NCBI RefSeq assembly: GCF_900078385.1
Contig: NZ_FLQR01000001.1
Location: 770,861-834,860 of the forward strand
Direction: 5' to 3'
Origin: an uncultured Microbacterium sp.
GTDB taxonomy: Bacteria; Actinomycetota; Actinomycetes; Actinomycetales; Microbacteriaceae
Length of the DNA: 64,000 nucleotides
Position 1 is the stretch's first letter; each line of letters opens with the position of its first letter. A model generated the notes under the pieces. It was not told the DNA's origin. It saw only the letters and a program-made list of their open reading frames with translations, and did no database searches. Shown in pieces: positions 34,979 to 47,506 of this stretch. The position numbers and the translations under genes were made by a program.

Positions 34979-37435
34979 TCAGCCGACGGCGGTGCCGATC
35001 GCGCCGATGACGGCGTCCAGCGCCTGCCCGGAGGCATCGCGCTTCGCACCGGCCGCCGGCAGTGCGCGCACGGCGCCGTCGGTGCCCACGGCCCGCGGGT
35101 CGGTGCCCACCCACGCGAGGGTCAGCGTGTCCTCGCCCCTCAGGAAGCGCTGCGCGCGCACGCCGCCGGTCGCGCGGCCCTTGGCGGGGAACTCGCTCAG
35201 CGCCGTCACCTTGCCGCTGCCGGCGTCGGCGCCGACCAGCGCCTGGTGCGAGCCCGCGACCGTGACGACGACGGCGTCCTCGTCGTCGGGGGCGACGGTC
35301 CCGAAGAAGACGACGCTCTCGCCCGGCGCGAGGCGGATGCCGGCCATGCCGCCGGCCGAGCGCCCCTGGGGCCGCACCGCATCGGCCGCGAACCGCAGGA
35401 GCTGTGCATCGGACGTCGCGAAGACGAGCTCGACCCCGTCCGGCGCCGGGGCGGCGCCGACGACGCGGTCGCCGTCCTTCAGCGCGATGATCTCGACGTC
35501 GTGCTTCGTGCCGAGCTCCGTCGCGGCGACCCGCTTGACGACGCCCTGGGCGGTGCCGAGGGCGACCGTCGGCGACTCGACGAGCGGCACGACGGCGACG
35601 ACGTGCTCGGCGCCGGAGAGCCCGAGGTACTGGTCGGCCTTCGTGCCGGCGGCCAGCTGCACAGAGTTGCCGGGCACCGAGGGCAGGTCGACGGGGGAGA
35701 AGCGGATGAGGCGGCCCGCGGAGGTGATCGCGCCGAGGTCTCCCCGGGTCGTGGCGTCGACCCCGGAGCGGACGGCGTCGTGCTTGGACCGCCGCGCCGG
35801 CGGCACGATGCCGCCGCCCAGCGTGTCGACGGCGAGCTCGGCGCGCACCATCCGGCCCGTGGCCGAGAGGAACACGCGGCACGGGGCATCGGCGATCTGG
35901 AGATCGGCGGGCGCCGCGGCGCGCGACCGCGGCGCGACGGGGCCGCCGTTGAGGAGCAGGGTGCGCCGCGGCGTGCCGTACGCCTCGGCGGCCGCATCCA
36001 GCTCCCGCGCGACCTGCGCGCGCAGCAGGGTGTCGCTCGCGAGGAGCTCTTCGAGGTGCGCGATCTCGGCCTTCAGCGCGTCGCGCTCGGTCTCCAACTC
36101 GACGCGGGAGAACTTCGTCAGGCGGCGCAGGCGCAGCTCGAGGATGTACTCCGCTTGCGGCTCGGACAGGTCGAACACGTCGCGGAGGCGCTGACGCGCC
36201 TGCTCGGAGTCGTCCGAGCCCCGGATGACCTGGATGACCTCGTCGATGTCCAGGATCGCGATGAGGAGGCCCTCGACGAGGTGCAGGCGCTCCTGCCGTC
36301 GGCCGAGACGGTGCCGGGAGCGCCGGGTGACGACCTGGACGCGGTGATCGAGGTAGACGCGGAGCAGCTCCTTGAGCCCGAGCGTCTGCGGCTGCCCGTC
36401 GACGAGGGCGACGTTGTTGATGCCGAAGGAATCCTCCAGCGGGGTCAGCCGGTACAGCTGCTCGAGGACCGCAGCCGGGTCGAAGCCCGTCTTGATGCCG
36501 ATGACCAGGCGCAGGCCGTGGTTGCGGTCGGTGAGGTCGGTGACATCGGCGATGCCGGTGAGCTTCTTCGCCCCGACGGCGTCCTTGATCTTCTCGATGA
36601 CGCGCTCGGGACCCACCATGTACGGCAGCTCGGTCACGACGATGCCCGTCCGGCGCGGTCCGACCGACTCGATCGACACCTTCGCGCGGGTGCGGAACGA
36701 GCCGCGGCCGCCCGCGTAGGCGTCCTTGACCCCGTCCAGGCCGACGATGACGCCGCCGCCGGGGAGGTCGGGACCGGGCACGAACTCCATGAGTTCTTCG
36801 AGCGTCGCCTCGGGGTGGTCGAGGAGGTGCACGGCGGCGGCGACGACCTCGATGAGGTTGTGCGGCGCCATGTTCGTCGCCATGCCGACCGCGATGCCGG
36901 TGGCGCCGTTGACGAGGAGGTTCGGGAAGGCGGCCGCGAGCACCGCGGGCTGCTGGAACTGGCCGTCGTAGTTCGGGATGAAGTCGACGACGTCCTCGTC
37001 GAGGTTCTCCGCGAGCGCGAGCGCCGCCGGAGCCAGCCGCGCCTCCGTGTAGCGGGCCGCCGCCGGGCCGTCGTCGAGGGAGCCGAAGTTGCCGTGGCCG
37101 TCGACGAGCGGGACCCGCAGGGCGAAGTCCTGCGCGAGCCGCACGAGCGCGTCGTAGATGGCGGAGTCGCCGTGCGGGTGGAGCTTGCCCATGACCTCGC
37201 CCACGACGCGGGCGCTCTTGACGTGCCCGCGGTCGGGGCGCAGGCCCATCTCGGCCATCTGGTACAGGATGCGGCGCTGCACGGGCTTGAGGCCGTCGCG
37301 CGCGTCGGGCAGCGCACGGGAGTAGATGACGGAGTACGCGTACTCGAGGAAGGACCCCTGCATCTCCGCGGAGACGTCGACGTCTTCGATGCGCCCGTCG
37401 TCGATGGGGGCGGAGTCGGTGCGCGAAGCTGCCAT
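34979..37435 (-). CDS. parC: DNA topoisomerase IV subunit A
   Basis: An 818-residue cleavage subunit. The catalytic Tyr129 sits in [10 protein letters not shown], and the quinolone-determining region reads [13 protein letters not shown] with Ser91 and Asp95, the residues normally associated with sensitivity. The C-terminal beta-propeller lacks a QRRGGKG GyrA box, which supports ParC over GyrA. The tower and coiled-coil region includes [23 protein letters not shown] 37435 is preceded by GGAGGA at a rather long distance of about 13 bases. It is convergent with parE and divergent from the phosphodiesterase gene. Confidence 0.93.
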   Translation of the reverse strand: MAASRTDSAPIDDGRIEDVDVSAEMQGSFLEYAYSVIYSRALPDARDGLKPVQRRILYQMAEMGLRPDRGHVKSARVVGEVMGKLHPHGDSAIYDALVRLAQDFALRVPLVDGHGNFGSLDDGPAAARYTEARLAPAALALAENLDEDVVDFIPNYDGQFQQPAVLAAAFPNLLVNGATGIAVGMATNMAPHNLIEVVAAAVHLLDHPEATLEELMEFVPGPDLPGGGVIVGLDGVKDAYAGGRGSFRTRAKVSIESVGPRRTGIVVTELPYMVGPERVIEKIKDAVGAKKLTGIADVTDLTDRNHGLRLVIGIKTGFDPAAVLEQLYRLTPLEDSFGINNVALVDGQPQTLGLKELLRVYLDHRVQVVTRRSRHRLGRRQERLHLVEGLLIAILDIDEVIQVIRGSDDSEQARQRLRDVFDLSEPQAEYILELRLRRLTKFSRVELETERDALKAEIAHLEELLASDTLLRAQVARELDAAAEAYGTPRRTLLLNGGPVAPRSRAAAPADLQIADAPCRVFLSATGRMVRAELAVDTLGGGIVPPARRSKHDAVRSGVDATTRGDLGAITSAGRLIRFSPVDLPSVPGNSVQLAAGTKADQYLGLSGAEHVVAVVPLVESPTVALGTAQGVVKRVAATELGTKHDVEIIALKDGDRVVGAAPAPDGVELVFATSDAQLLRFAADAVRPQGRSAGGMAGIRLAPGESVVFFGTVAPDDEDAVVVTVAGSHQALVGADAGSGKVTALSEFPAKGRATGGVRAQRFLRGEDTLTLAWVGTDPRAVGTDGAVRALPAAGAKRDASGQALDAVIGAIGTAVG

Positions 37436-37500
37436 GGATCTGAGCGGTCCTCCGGTGACGGGAAAAGAGGCCCCGTCCGCCGTGTGCGAGACTGGCCCCG

Positions 37501-38634
37501 ATGTCTCTCAGCCTACCCGCGGACCCGCCATCAGCCCGGAGCCTCACCGGTGTCGTGCCGCAGGTGCTGGCCTCGATGTCCGGCGGTGCGGACTGGTTCT
37601 CGCCGGCCCGGTCCGCCGTGGTCATGGTCGTCGACGGGCTCGGGCGCGGCAACCTGACCGCCCGCGCCGGACACGCGCGATTCCTCGCGCAGCGGATGGC
37701 GAAGCGGGACTCCGCACGGACGGTCTTCCCGTCGACGACCGCCGTCGCGCTCACGAGCCTCCTGACGGGGGTGGATGCCGGCGTGCACGGCATCGTCGGA
37801 TACCGCGCCCGCGTGCCGGGAACCGACACCGCCCCGAACCAGCTGAAGGGCTGGGAGACCGACGGCCTCGACCCGCTCACCTGGCAGCGCGCGGAGCCCC
37901 TCCTCGCCCGCGAGTCCGCGGCGGGACGGCCCTGCTTCGTCGTCTCGCGTCCGCTGTACGCGGGCACCGGGTTCACGCGGGCCATCCAGCGCGGCGCGAC
38001 CTTCGTCGGTGCGGGACATCTCGCCGAGCGCGTCGCGCGGGCGGCCGCGCTCGCGGCGGAGCACGACGGGGCCCTCGTCTACCTGTACGCGCCGGAGCTC
38101 GACACCATCGGCCATGCGCAGGGGTGGGAGAGCGGTGCGTGGACGGCGGGCCTCGAGTCCGTCGACGCGGCCGCGCGCCATCTCGAGGAGAGCCTTCCGC
38201 GCGACGTCGGCGCGATCGTGACCGCCGATCACGGGATGGTCGATGTGCCGCGGCACCGGCAGATCCTCCTGGGCGAGGACGACCCGCTTCTGGAGGGCGT
38301 GCGCATCGTCGCGGGGGAGCCGCGGATGCTGCACCTCTACGCCGAGGAGGGCGAGTCCGCCGCCGTCCTGGCCCGCTGGCGCGCGGCGGAGTCGCACCGC
38401 GCGTGGGTGTTCGGACGGGACGAGGCAGTGGCCGCGGGCCTCTTCGGGCCGCAGGTCGACCCGGCCGTCGCGCCGCGCATCGGGGACGTCCTGGTCGCGG
38501 CGCGGTCATCGGTCGTGTACTACGACGACCGCCTCGCGGACAAGAAGCCGCAGAACATGATCGGGCAGCACGGCTCGCTGACCGATCAGGAGCGCGTAGT
38601 CCCGCTCATCGGGCTCGGCGCCTTCGCCCGCTGA
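37501..38634 (+). CDS. Alkaline phosphatase superfamily protein (type I phosphodiesterase)
   Basis: A 377-residue metal-dependent hydrolase of the nucleotide pyrophosphatase/phosphodiesterase branch. Metal ligands and nucleophile are visible in [10 protein letters not shown] (Asp near residue 45), [13 protein letters not shown] (nucleophile Thr near residue 80), [12 protein letters not shown] and [10 protein letters not shown]. No signal peptide is evident, so it is probably cytoplasmic. The substrate is likely a phosphodiester or nucleotide and cannot be fixed further. ATG 37501 follows GAGACT by seven bases without a Shine-Dalgarno. The gene converges on sepH with seven bases between stops. 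Confidence 0.88.
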   Translation: MSLSLPADPPSARSLTGVVPQVLASMSGGADWFSPARSAVVMVVDGLGRGNLTARAGHARFLAQRMAKRDSARTVFPSTTAVALTSLLTGVDAGVHGIVGYRARVPGTDTAPNQLKGWETDGLDPLTWQRAEPLLARESAAGRPCFVVSRPLYAGTGFTRAIQRGATFVGAGHLAERVARAAALAAEHDGALVYLYAPELDTIGHAQGWESGAWTAGLESVDAAARHLEESLPRDVGAIVTADHGMVDVPRHRQILLGEDDPLLEGVRIVAGEPRMLHLYAEEGESAAVLARWRAAESHRAWVFGRDEAVAAGLFGPQVDPAVAPRIGDVLVAARSSVVYYDDRLADKKPQNMIGQHGSLTDQERVVPLIGLGAFAR

Positions 38635-38641
38635 CGCGGGT

Positions 38642-39670
38642 TCAGCCGTCTTCGGTGCGTGCGCCGAAGACGATCTCGTCCCAGGACGGCATCGAGGTGC
38701 GGCCCTTGCGCTTGCCGAGGTCCGCGGTCGTGGCCTCATCGGCGCGCGGCTGCTCGACGGACTCCGGCTCGGGGACGATGTCGTCGTACCCGGGCTCGAG
38801 CGCGTCGAAGAGGGCGACGGGCGTGTGCGAGCGGGCGTCCGCGTGCTCGTCGGAGGGCATCGGCTCGCGCTGACCGCGGCGGCGGCGCAGCGCCTCGAGG
38901 AGATCGGCGGTCTCCGCCGACGTGACGCCCTGGTCGGGCGCCCGCTTGATCGCGGCCTCCTGCACGGCCGCCGTGGCGGGCGTGCGCAGCTCGGGCTGGT
39001 CGTCCGCATCCGGCTCGGCGATCCGGCGGGGACCGAACGCGCCGCTGTCGAAGCGCGACGCGTCCTTCAGCGGTGAGGAGTCCAGGGCGCGCAGCCGCGG
39101 GATGAGACCCTCCGGCAGCGACCCCTGGCGGGAGAGCTGCACGGCGTCGGAGTTCTGCGGGGCGAGCGTGGAGCGACGCGGGTCGAACGACCACCGCGCA
39201 TCGTGGTCGACCTCGTTCGCGATGAACTCGAGCTTGACGACCCAGCCGGTCTGCTCGCGCCAGCTCGACCAGCGTTCGCCCGAGGCGCCCGCCTCGGCGA
39301 GCTTCGCGCGGACGGCGGCGCCGAAGGTGGGCTGGGCATCCGGCTCGATGTCGCCGCCCATGAGGACGGGAACGGCGAGTGCCTGGCCGACGATGTGCTC
39401 CCGCTCAGCGAGGACGGGGCCCTCGAACCGGGCGACGTCCTCCAGGCGGATGCCGAGCAGCGCGGCGACCTCCTCGGCGGAGAGGCCGGAGCGGATGTGC
39501 GACTGGATCTCGCGCGGACTCGGGCGCGCGGCGCGCGGCTCCACATCCCGTGGCGTGCGGCGCAGCTGCGCGCGCAGCGTCTCGTCGACGGGCAGCGTGA
39601 AACGCTCCCCGGACTCCGTGGCGAGGACGAGGATGCCCTCTTCGGTCCCGATGACTTTGAGCTGCTCCAT
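38642..39670 (-). CDS. sepH: Cell-division regulator SepH (DUF3071)
   Basis: A 342-residue actinobacterial protein. The N-terminal DUF3071 domain begins MEQLKVIGTEEGILVLATESG. It contains the helix-turn-helix-like PREIQSHIRSGLSAEEVAAL (near residues 50-70), and a variable Pro/Glu/Asp-rich tail ends in KGRTSMPSWDEIVFG. In Streptomyces and mycobacteria SepH binds FtsZ and stimulates its assembly at septa; the same role is inferred here. ATG 39670 is favoured by GGGAGGGG upstream and by the family start; the frame extends to 39823 without support. Confidence 0.9.
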   Translation of the reverse strand: MEQLKVIGTEEGILVLATESGERFTLPVDETLRAQLRRTPRDVEPRAARPSPREIQSHIRSGLSAEEVAALLGIRLEDVARFEGPVLAEREHIVGQALAVPVLMGGDIEPDAQPTFGAAVRAKLAEAGASGERWSSWREQTGWVVKLEFIANEVDHDARWSFDPRRSTLAPQNSDAVQLSRQGSLPEGLIPRLRALDSSPLKDASRFDSGAFGPRRIAEPDADDQPELRTPATAAVQEAAIKRAPDQGVTSAETADLLEALRRRRGQREPMPSDEHADARSHTPVALFDALEPGYDDIVPEPESVEQPRADEATTADLGKRKGRTSMPSWDEIVFGARTEDG

Positions 39671-39882
39671 GCGAAACACCCCTCCCGATCCTGCGTGTGC
39701 GCCCATGCTGTCACAGCGCTCGCCCGTCCCCGGGAATATCGAGGGCGCGCCGTCAGTTTCACGGGACGCGGCGATCGACGCGCGCGCCACCCGACGCGCA
39801 TTTGCGAAAAGCACCTCGGTCATGCAAACTATCGCCGCCCCATCGGGCCCACAGCACCTTCTGGAAGTAGAGACGTTCGAGC

Positions 39883-40176
39883 ATGGCTACGGATTACGAC
39901 GCCCCCCGCAAGACCGAAGACGACAGCGAGTCGATCGAGGCCCTGAAGGAGCGCGTCCCCGACAAGATGTCGGGCGCCGTCGACAACGAGGACGCCGACA
40001 ACCCGTCCGGCTTCGAGCTGCCCGGTGCCGATCTCTCCGACCTCGAACTCGACGTCGTCGTGCTGCCGCCGCAGGAGGACGAGTTCACCTGCATCGAGTG
40101 CTTCCTCGTGAAGCACCGCACCCAGATCGACCACGAGACCGGCACCGGCGCCATCTGCGTGGAGTGCGCGGCCTGA
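39883..40176 (+). CDS. DUF4193 protein (zinc-binding)
   Basis: A 97-residue acidic protein with two CxxC pairs, FTCIECFLV and ICVECAA, around a KHRTQIDHETG loop, which suggests one bound zinc. This is the actinobacterial DUF4193 family; the function is unknown, though mycobacterial members lie in the same sigA-dut neighbourhood. The start is ATG 39883, with GGAAGTAGAGA upstream as a weak, distant ribosome site. The gene converges on the DUF3093 gene, eleven bases apart. Confidence 0.9.
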   Translation: MATDYDAPRKTEDDSESIEALKERVPDKMSGAVDNEDADNPSGFELPGADLSDLELDVVVLPPQEDEFTCIECFLVKHRTQIDHETGTGAICVECAA

Positions 40177-40187
40177 TCTCCCGCGCG

Positions 40188-40661
40188 TCAGCGCGCTGAC
40201 TGCGCGCGACGGATCGCGGCGACGACCCGGTCCGGCGTGCGCGAGGAGAAGACCCACTCGGTGACGGGATCGTCCGCATCCTGCACGGGCACCCGCACCA
40301 CCCCGTCGACGCCGCCGCGCAGCAGGTGCCAGGCGCCGCGGCCCAGGCCGGGACCCCGCGCCTGGCGGGCGTCCTCTCCGGCGAGTGCGACGGGCACGCC
40401 GAGTTCCGCGACATCGATGTGCGCGCGTCCGACGTGCAGTTCGCCGCCCGCGACGGCGACGACCGGCGCCGTCGCGATCAGGGCGGCCACGATCGCGATC
40501 CCCGCGACCGCGCCGATCACGAGCGCGAGCGTCGGGTCGATCGGCGCGAAGACGAGCGCGACCATGGGGCCGCCGACCGCGGCGCTCACGAGCGCCCACA
40601 GCGAGGGGCTCAATCGCTCCCGGTATCCGGCGGCTGCAGGCCGCGTGCCGGCTGCGGTCAT
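40188..40661 (-). CDS. DUF3093 membrane protein
   Basis: A 157-residue protein with two membrane helices near residues 20-65 (LWALVSAAVGGPMVALVF, then ALVIGAVAGIAIVAALI) and a cytoplasmic C-terminal domain ending DADDPVTEWVFSSRTPDRVV, the pattern of DUF3093. Its role is unknown. The start is either ATG 40661 or ATG 40667 two codons upstream; neither has a Shine-Dalgarno. It is divergent from dut with 18 bases between the starts, so the two promoters must overlap. Confidence 0.85.
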   Translation of the reverse strand: MTAAGTRPAAAGYRERLSPSLWALVSAAVGGPMVALVFAPIDPTLALVIGAVAGIAIVAALIATAPVVAVAGGELHVGRAHIDVAELGVPVALAGEDARQARGPGLGRGAWHLLRGGVDGVVRVPVQDADDPVTEWVFSSRTPDRVVAAIRRAQSAR

Positions 40662-40667
40662 GTGCAT

Positions 40668-40673
40668 TAGCCT
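40668..40673 (+). promoter_or_regulatory. -10 element of dut
   Basis: TAGCCT, six bases, then GTG 40680; a leaderless arrangement. The element lies just upstream of the alternative DUF3093 start codon on the other strand. Confidence 0.55.
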
Positions 40674-40679
40674 CGTCTG

Positions 40680-41129
40680 GTGATCGAATCCGTGGACGTT
40701 CCCATTATCGCGCCGCAGGTTCCCGTCTACGCACACCCGGGCGACGCCGGTGCCGACCTGGTCTCGGCCGAGGCGATCCGCCTCGAGCCCGGTCGGCGCG
40801 CGCTCGTGGGCACAGGCGTGCGCATCGCGCTCCCGGAGGGGTACGTCGCCTTCGTCGTGCCGCGGAGCGGCCTGGCGGCCAAGCACGGCATCACGATCGT
40901 CAACTCCCCGGGCACGGTGGATGCCGGCTACCGCGGCGAGATCAAGGTGTCGCTGCTGAACACCGACCTCGACAACGCGTTCGACATCGCCTCCGGCGAC
41001 CGCATCGCCCAGCTCATCGTGATGCCGGTCCCGCGCGCCACCTTCATCCCGGTCACGACCCTCCCCGGCAGCGCCCGCGGCGACGGCGGATTCGGGTCCA
41101 CCGGCATCACGACAGGAGCCGCCTCATGA
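40680..41129 (+). CDS. dut: dUTP diphosphatase
   Basis: A 149-residue trimeric dUTPase with all five family motifs in order: DAGADL (residues 22-27), PRSGLAAKHG, GTVDAGYRGEI with the catalytic Asp, GDRIAQLIV and the C-terminal RGDGGFGSTG that closes over the substrate. It hydrolyses dUTP to dUMP and keeps uracil out of DNA. GTG 40680 is leaderless by the TAGCCT-N6-GTG spacing. The stop overlaps the DUF3710 gene by four bases (ATGA), so dut-DUF3710-DUF3159 form an operon. Confidence 0.96.
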   Translation: MIESVDVPIIAPQVPVYAHPGDAGADLVSAEAIRLEPGRRALVGTGVRIALPEGYVAFVVPRSGLAAKHGITIVNSPGTVDAGYRGEIKVSLLNTDLDNAFDIASGDRIAQLIVMPVPRATFIPVTTLPGSARGDGGFGSTGITTGAAS

Positions 41130-41710
41130 GCGAAGACACCGCCGACGGCACGATCGCCGACCGCGCGAGCACCGGACCCTTCGACGAGTCCGAGGCCAAC
41201 CCCGTCCGCCCCTACATCGACCTCGGCGGCATCAAGATCCTGCCGCGCGAGGGACTGAACCTCCGCCTCGAGGTCGAGGAGCAGACCAAGCGCATCGTCG
41301 CCGTCGGGCTCGACTACGCCGGATCGACCCTGCAGGTGCAGCCTTTCGCCGCGCCCCGCTCGACGGGACTGTGGGACGAGACCCGCGACCAGATCCGCCA
41401 GCAGATCCGGCAGCAGGGCGGGCGCGTCGAAGAGCGCGAGGGCCCCCTCGGCCACGAGCTGCTCGCCGAGGTCCCGGTCGTCGCCGGACCGGACGGCACC
41501 GCGGGCAAGCGCCTCGCGCGCTTCGTCGGCGTGGATGGTCCGCGCTGGTTCCTGCGCGGCGTGATCGGGGGAGCTGCCACGAGCGACGTCGACGCGGCGG
41601 CGCAGGTCGAGGACCTCTTCCGCTCCATCGTCGTCGTGCGCGGCGGCACGCCGATGCCCCCGCGCGACCTCATCCCGCTCAAGATGCCGGCCTCCCCGGG
41701 CACGGCATGA
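41126..41710 (+). CDS. DUF3710 protein
   Basis: A 194-residue soluble protein of the actinobacterial DUF3710 family. After a short acidic N-terminus it reads YIDLGGIKILPREGLNLRLEV, then STLQVQPFAAPRSTGLWDE, then VDGPRWFLRGVIGG, and ends with the conserved LFRSIVVVRGGTPMPPRDLI. The function is unknown; it is regularly linked to dut. ATG 41126 overlaps the dut stop as ATGA, and its own stop overlaps the next ATG the same way, so translation is coupled throughout. An upstream extension of the open frame lies over dut and is not used. Confidence 0.9.
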   Translation: MSEDTADGTIADRASTGPFDESEANPVRPYIDLGGIKILPREGLNLRLEVEEQTKRIVAVGLDYAGSTLQVQPFAAPRSTGLWDETRDQIRQQIRQQGGRVEEREGPLGHELLAEVPVVAGPDGTAGKRLARFVGVDGPRWFLRGVIGGAATSDVDAAAQVEDLFRSIVVVRGGTPMPPRDLIPLKMPASPGTA

Positions 41711-42435
41711 GCCAGGGCGAGGGCCCCGAGCCGCAGCCCACGGCCGCGGAGCTGTTCGGGCAGGCGCTGGGCGGCGCCGCCCGCAAGGCCGGCCTCGACC
41801 CGGCCGCCGAGGCCAGCGCGGGACATGTCGTGTGGTCGGCCATGGGCGGCTGGCGCGGCGTGGCGGAGTCGGTCATCCCCGGCCTCGTCTTCATCGTGAT
41901 CTACACCCTCACGATCGACCCCGCCACGGGCGACGGCGACCTGTGGCTCTCGCTCGGCCTGTCGGTCGGCATCGCCGCTGTCTTCACGATCGCTCGGCTG
42001 CTCGCCCGCCAGCCGGTCGGCGCGGCCGTCGGAGGGCTCCTCGCCGCGGCCGTCGCGGCCGCCTTCGCCGTCTTCACCGGCGACGCGGCCAACAACTTCA
42101 TCCCCGGGTTCATCACGAATGCGGCCTACGGCACAGCGCTCCTCATCTCCGCCGTCATCGGCTGGTCGCTCATCGGCCTGGCGGCCGGCTTCCTCATGGG
42201 GGAGGGAACGGCCTGGCGCGCGGACAAACGCAAGCGACGGGTGTTCTTCTGGCTCGCGATCGCCTGGTCCGCCCTGTTCTTCCTGCGGCTCGGCGTGCAG
42301 CTGCCCTTCTACCTCGCGGGCGACGTCACGACGCTCGGCACCCTCAAGCTGGTCATGGGCCTGCCTCTGTTCGCGCCCCTCGTCGCCGTCACCTGGCTGA
42401 CCGTCCGGGCTCTCTACGGACGCCGGGACGCATGA
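41707..42435 (+). CDS. DUF3159 membrane protein
   Basis: A 242-residue protein with about five or six membrane helices, among them ESVIPGLVFIVIYTLTI (near residue 58), VGGLLAAAVAAAFAVFTG and GTALLISAVIGWSLIGLAAGF, then FWLAIAWSALFFLRL and a final helix before the C-terminus. This is the DUF3159 family of actinobacteria; the function is unknown. ATG 41707 overlaps the DUF3710 stop. The stop lies one base upstream of a 28-base perfect palindrome. Confidence 0.88.
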   Translation: MSQGEGPEPQPTAAELFGQALGGAARKAGLDPAAEASAGHVVWSAMGGWRGVAESVIPGLVFIVIYTLTIDPATGDGDLWLSLGLSVGIAAVFTIARLLARQPVGAAVGGLLAAAVAAAFAVFTGDAANNFIPGFITNAAYGTALLISAVIGWSLIGLAAGFLMGEGTAWRADKRKRRVFFWLAIAWSALFFLRLGVQLPFYLAGDVTTLGTLKLVMGLPLFAPLVAVTWLTVRALYGRRDA

Positions 42436-42436
42436 T

Positions 42437-42464
42437 AGATTTATCTTGATATCAAGATAAATCT
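42437..42464. promoter_or_regulatory. 28-bp perfect palindrome upstream of acnA
   Basis: Each half reads AGATTTATCTTGAT outward to inward, giving 14-base arms with no spacer. It is conspicuously AT-rich in GC-rich surroundings and lies 107 bases upstream of the acnA start. The shape resembles MarR-type operators (TATCTTGA half-sites). No loop or T-run is present, so a terminator is unlikely. Confidence 0.7.
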
Positions 42465-42570
42465 TCCCGGTCCGACGGTTAGGCCGTCCTCACTGGCACG
42501 GGGCGCCGAGGGCGGGGAAGATGAAGGGCGGGGCCCGAGTCCCGCGAATCGCCGACGAAGGAGACCAGAC

Positions 42571-45438
<2,868 letters not shown>

Positions 45439-45444
45439 CACGCA

Positions 45445-45486
45445 CCGGAAGCGGGCGTCCGGCACTGCGCCGGGCGCCCGCTTCGG
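45445..45486 (+). terminator. acnA terminator
   Basis: CCGGAAGCGGGCG pairs with CGCCCGCTTCGG, with an inner CCGGC/GCCGG stem, followed by TCTT. It starts six bases after the acnA stop. Confidence 0.85.
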
Positions 45487-45547
45487 TCTTGCCCCGCATC
45501 CCCGCGAGTAGACTCGACGGACGCTGCCGTCACCTGGAGGGACACGC

Positions 45548-47506
45548 ATGCCACTGCTCTCAACGATCTCGGGACCGCGCGACCTCGACCGGCTGAGCCT
45601 CTCCGAACTGGACACGCTCGCCGCGGAGATCCGCGCCTTCCTCGTCGAGAACGTCGCGCGCAGCGGCGGGCACCTCGGCCCCAATCTGGGCGTCGTCGAG
45701 CTCACGATCGCGATCCACCGGGTCTTCCGCTCGCCCGAGGACCCGATCATCTTCGACACGGGCCACCAGTCGTACGTGCACAAGCTGCTCACCGGCCGAC
45801 AGGACTTCTCGCAGCTGCGCTCCCGCGGTGGGCTGGCCGGCTACCCGCAGCGCTCGGAGAGCCCGCACGACGTCGTGGAGTCCTCGCACGCCTCGAGCTC
45901 GCTCAGCTGGGCAGACGGCGTCTCCCGCGCGCTGACGCGGACCGGGCACACCGATCGCCACGTCGTCGCGGTCGTCGGCGACGGCGCGCTCACCGGCGGG
46001 ATGACGTGGGAGGCGCTCAACAACATCTCCGACGACAACGACCGCAACCTCGTCATCGTCGTCAACGACAACGGCCGCTCGTACGCCCCGACCATCGGCG
46101 GCATGGCCCGCTATCTCAACCGCGTGCGCACGGGGGAGACCTATCTCTCGCTGCACCGCGGGTCTGACTCACTGTTCCGGCGCCTCGGCCCGGCGGCGCG
46201 CGCCGTCTACCGCGGTGTCCGCGGCGGCACGCACGGGTTCCTCTCGCGGTTCGTGAACAACGCGGCGCTGTACTCGAACCTCGACATCAAGTACCTCGGG
46301 CCGGTCGACGGCCACGACCTCGAGTCGATGATCGAGACGCTCGAGCTCGCGAAGTCGTACGGCGCGCCGGTCATCGTGCACGCCATCACGGAGAAGGGAC
46401 GCGGCTACCCCCCGGCGCTCAGCGACGAGGCGGACCAGTTCCACGCCGTCGGGAAGATCGACCCGGTCACCGGTGCCGCTCTCGGCGGGTCGGGACAGGT
46501 TGCCTGGACCGACGTGTTCTCCGAGGAGCTCGTGACCGCGGGGGAGGAGCGCGAGGATGTCATCGCGATGACGGCCGCCATGCTCCGCCCCACCGGGCTC
46601 CTGCCGTTCGCACAGCGCTTCCCCGACCGCGTCTACGACGTCGGGATCGCCGAGCAGCACGCCGTCGCGTCCGCCGCGGGTCTCGCGTACGGCGGGCTGC
46701 ACCCCGTCGTGGCCATCTACGCCACATTCATGAACCGCGCCTTCGATCAGGTCGTGATGGATGTCGCGCTGCACCGCGCCGGCGTCACCTTCGTGCTCGA
46801 TCGCGCCGGCGTGACCGGCCCGGACGGGCCCAGCCACCACGGCGTCTGGGACCTGGCGATGCTGCAGCTCGTCCCGAACATCCGCATCGCGGCGCCGCGC
46901 GACGCCGCGCGACTGCGCGAGGAGTTCCACGAGGCTCTCGCGGTCGGCGACGCCCCGACCGTCGTGCGCTTCCCCAAAGGCACCGTGAGCGAGGACCTGC
47001 CGGCGATCGAGCGGCTCGCCGACGGTGTCGACGTCCTCGCCCGCAGCGATGCCGAGGACGTGCTGCTCGTCGGCATCGGTCCGATGGCGCACCTCGCGGT
47101 CGATGTCGCCGGACGCCTGCGCGCGCAGGGGATCGGAGCGACCGTGGTCGACCCGCGCTGGGTCGTCCCCGTCCAGCCGTCCCTCGTCGACCTCGCCGCC
47201 CGGCACCGCCTCGTGATCACCATCGAAGACGGCATCCGCGTCGGGGGTGTGGGCACCCGCATCCGTCAGGTGCTCCGCGAAGCCGGCGTCGACACCGCCG
47301 TGGACGAGCTGGGCCTGCCGGACGAGTTCATCGACCACGCGAGCCGCGAGCAGATCCTCGCCGATGCGGGCCTCACCCCCGCGAAGATCGCGCAGGACGT
47401 GGTCGCGCAGGTGCTGGGCACGCGCATTCCGGTCGCGCGTCCCTCGGCGGAGACCGGCGCGATCTGGGCTCCGCAGCCGGGCGCGCAGGCCGACTCGACG
47501 CGCTGA
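45548..47506 (+). CDS. dxs: 1-deoxy-D-xylulose-5-phosphate synthase
   Basis: A 652-residue ThDP enzyme that condenses pyruvate with glyceraldehyde 3-phosphate, the first step of the MEP isoprenoid pathway. The sequence shows the N-terminal SGGHLGPNLGVVEL (His42), FDTGHQSYVHKLLTGR, the ThDP/Mg motif VVGDGALTGGM...NN near residue 143, and the pyrimidine-domain DVGIAEQHAV. The C-terminal transketolase-type domain includes IEDGIRVGGVG. GGAGGGACACGC provides the ribosome site for ATG 45548. The gene abuts the convergent acyltransferase gene with no gap. Confidence 0.96.
   Translation: MPLLSTISGPRDLDRLSLSELDTLAAEIRAFLVENVARSGGHLGPNLGVVELTIAIHRVFRSPEDPIIFDTGHQSYVHKLLTGRQDFSQLRSRGGLAGYPQRSESPHDVVESSHASSSLSWADGVSRALTRTGHTDRHVVAVVGDGALTGGMTWEALNNISDDNDRNLVIVVNDNGRSYAPTIGGMARYLNRVRTGETYLSLHRGSDSLFRRLGPAARAVYRGVRGGTHGFLSRFVNNAALYSNLDIKYLGPVDGHDLESMIETLELAKSYGAPVIVHAITEKGRGYPPALSDEADQFHAVGKIDPVTGAALGGSGQVAWTDVFSEELVTAGEEREDVIAMTAAMLRPTGLLPFAQRFPDRVYDVGIAEQHAVASAAGLAYGGLHPVVAIYATFMNRAFDQVVMDVALHRAGVTFVLDRAGVTGPDGPSHHGVWDLAMLQLVPNIRIAAPRDAARLREEFHEALAVGDAPTVVRFPKGTVSEDLPAIERLADGVDVLARSDAEDVLLVGIGPMAHLAVDVAGRLRAQGIGATVVDPRWVVPVQPSLVDLAARHRLVITIEDGIRVGGVGTRIRQVLREAGVDTAVDELGLPDEFIDHASREQILADAGLTPAKIAQDVVAQVLGTRIPVARPSAETGAIWAPQPGAQADSTR

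Noticed and set aside
32664..37985. A 1773-codon minus-strand frame over parE and parC
   Set aside because: It covers two certain topoisomerase genes, is Arg/Gly-rich and carries no motif.
42437..42464. Transcription terminator of the dut operon
   Set aside because: The palindrome has no loop, is AT-rich and lacks a T-run; operator geometry fits better.
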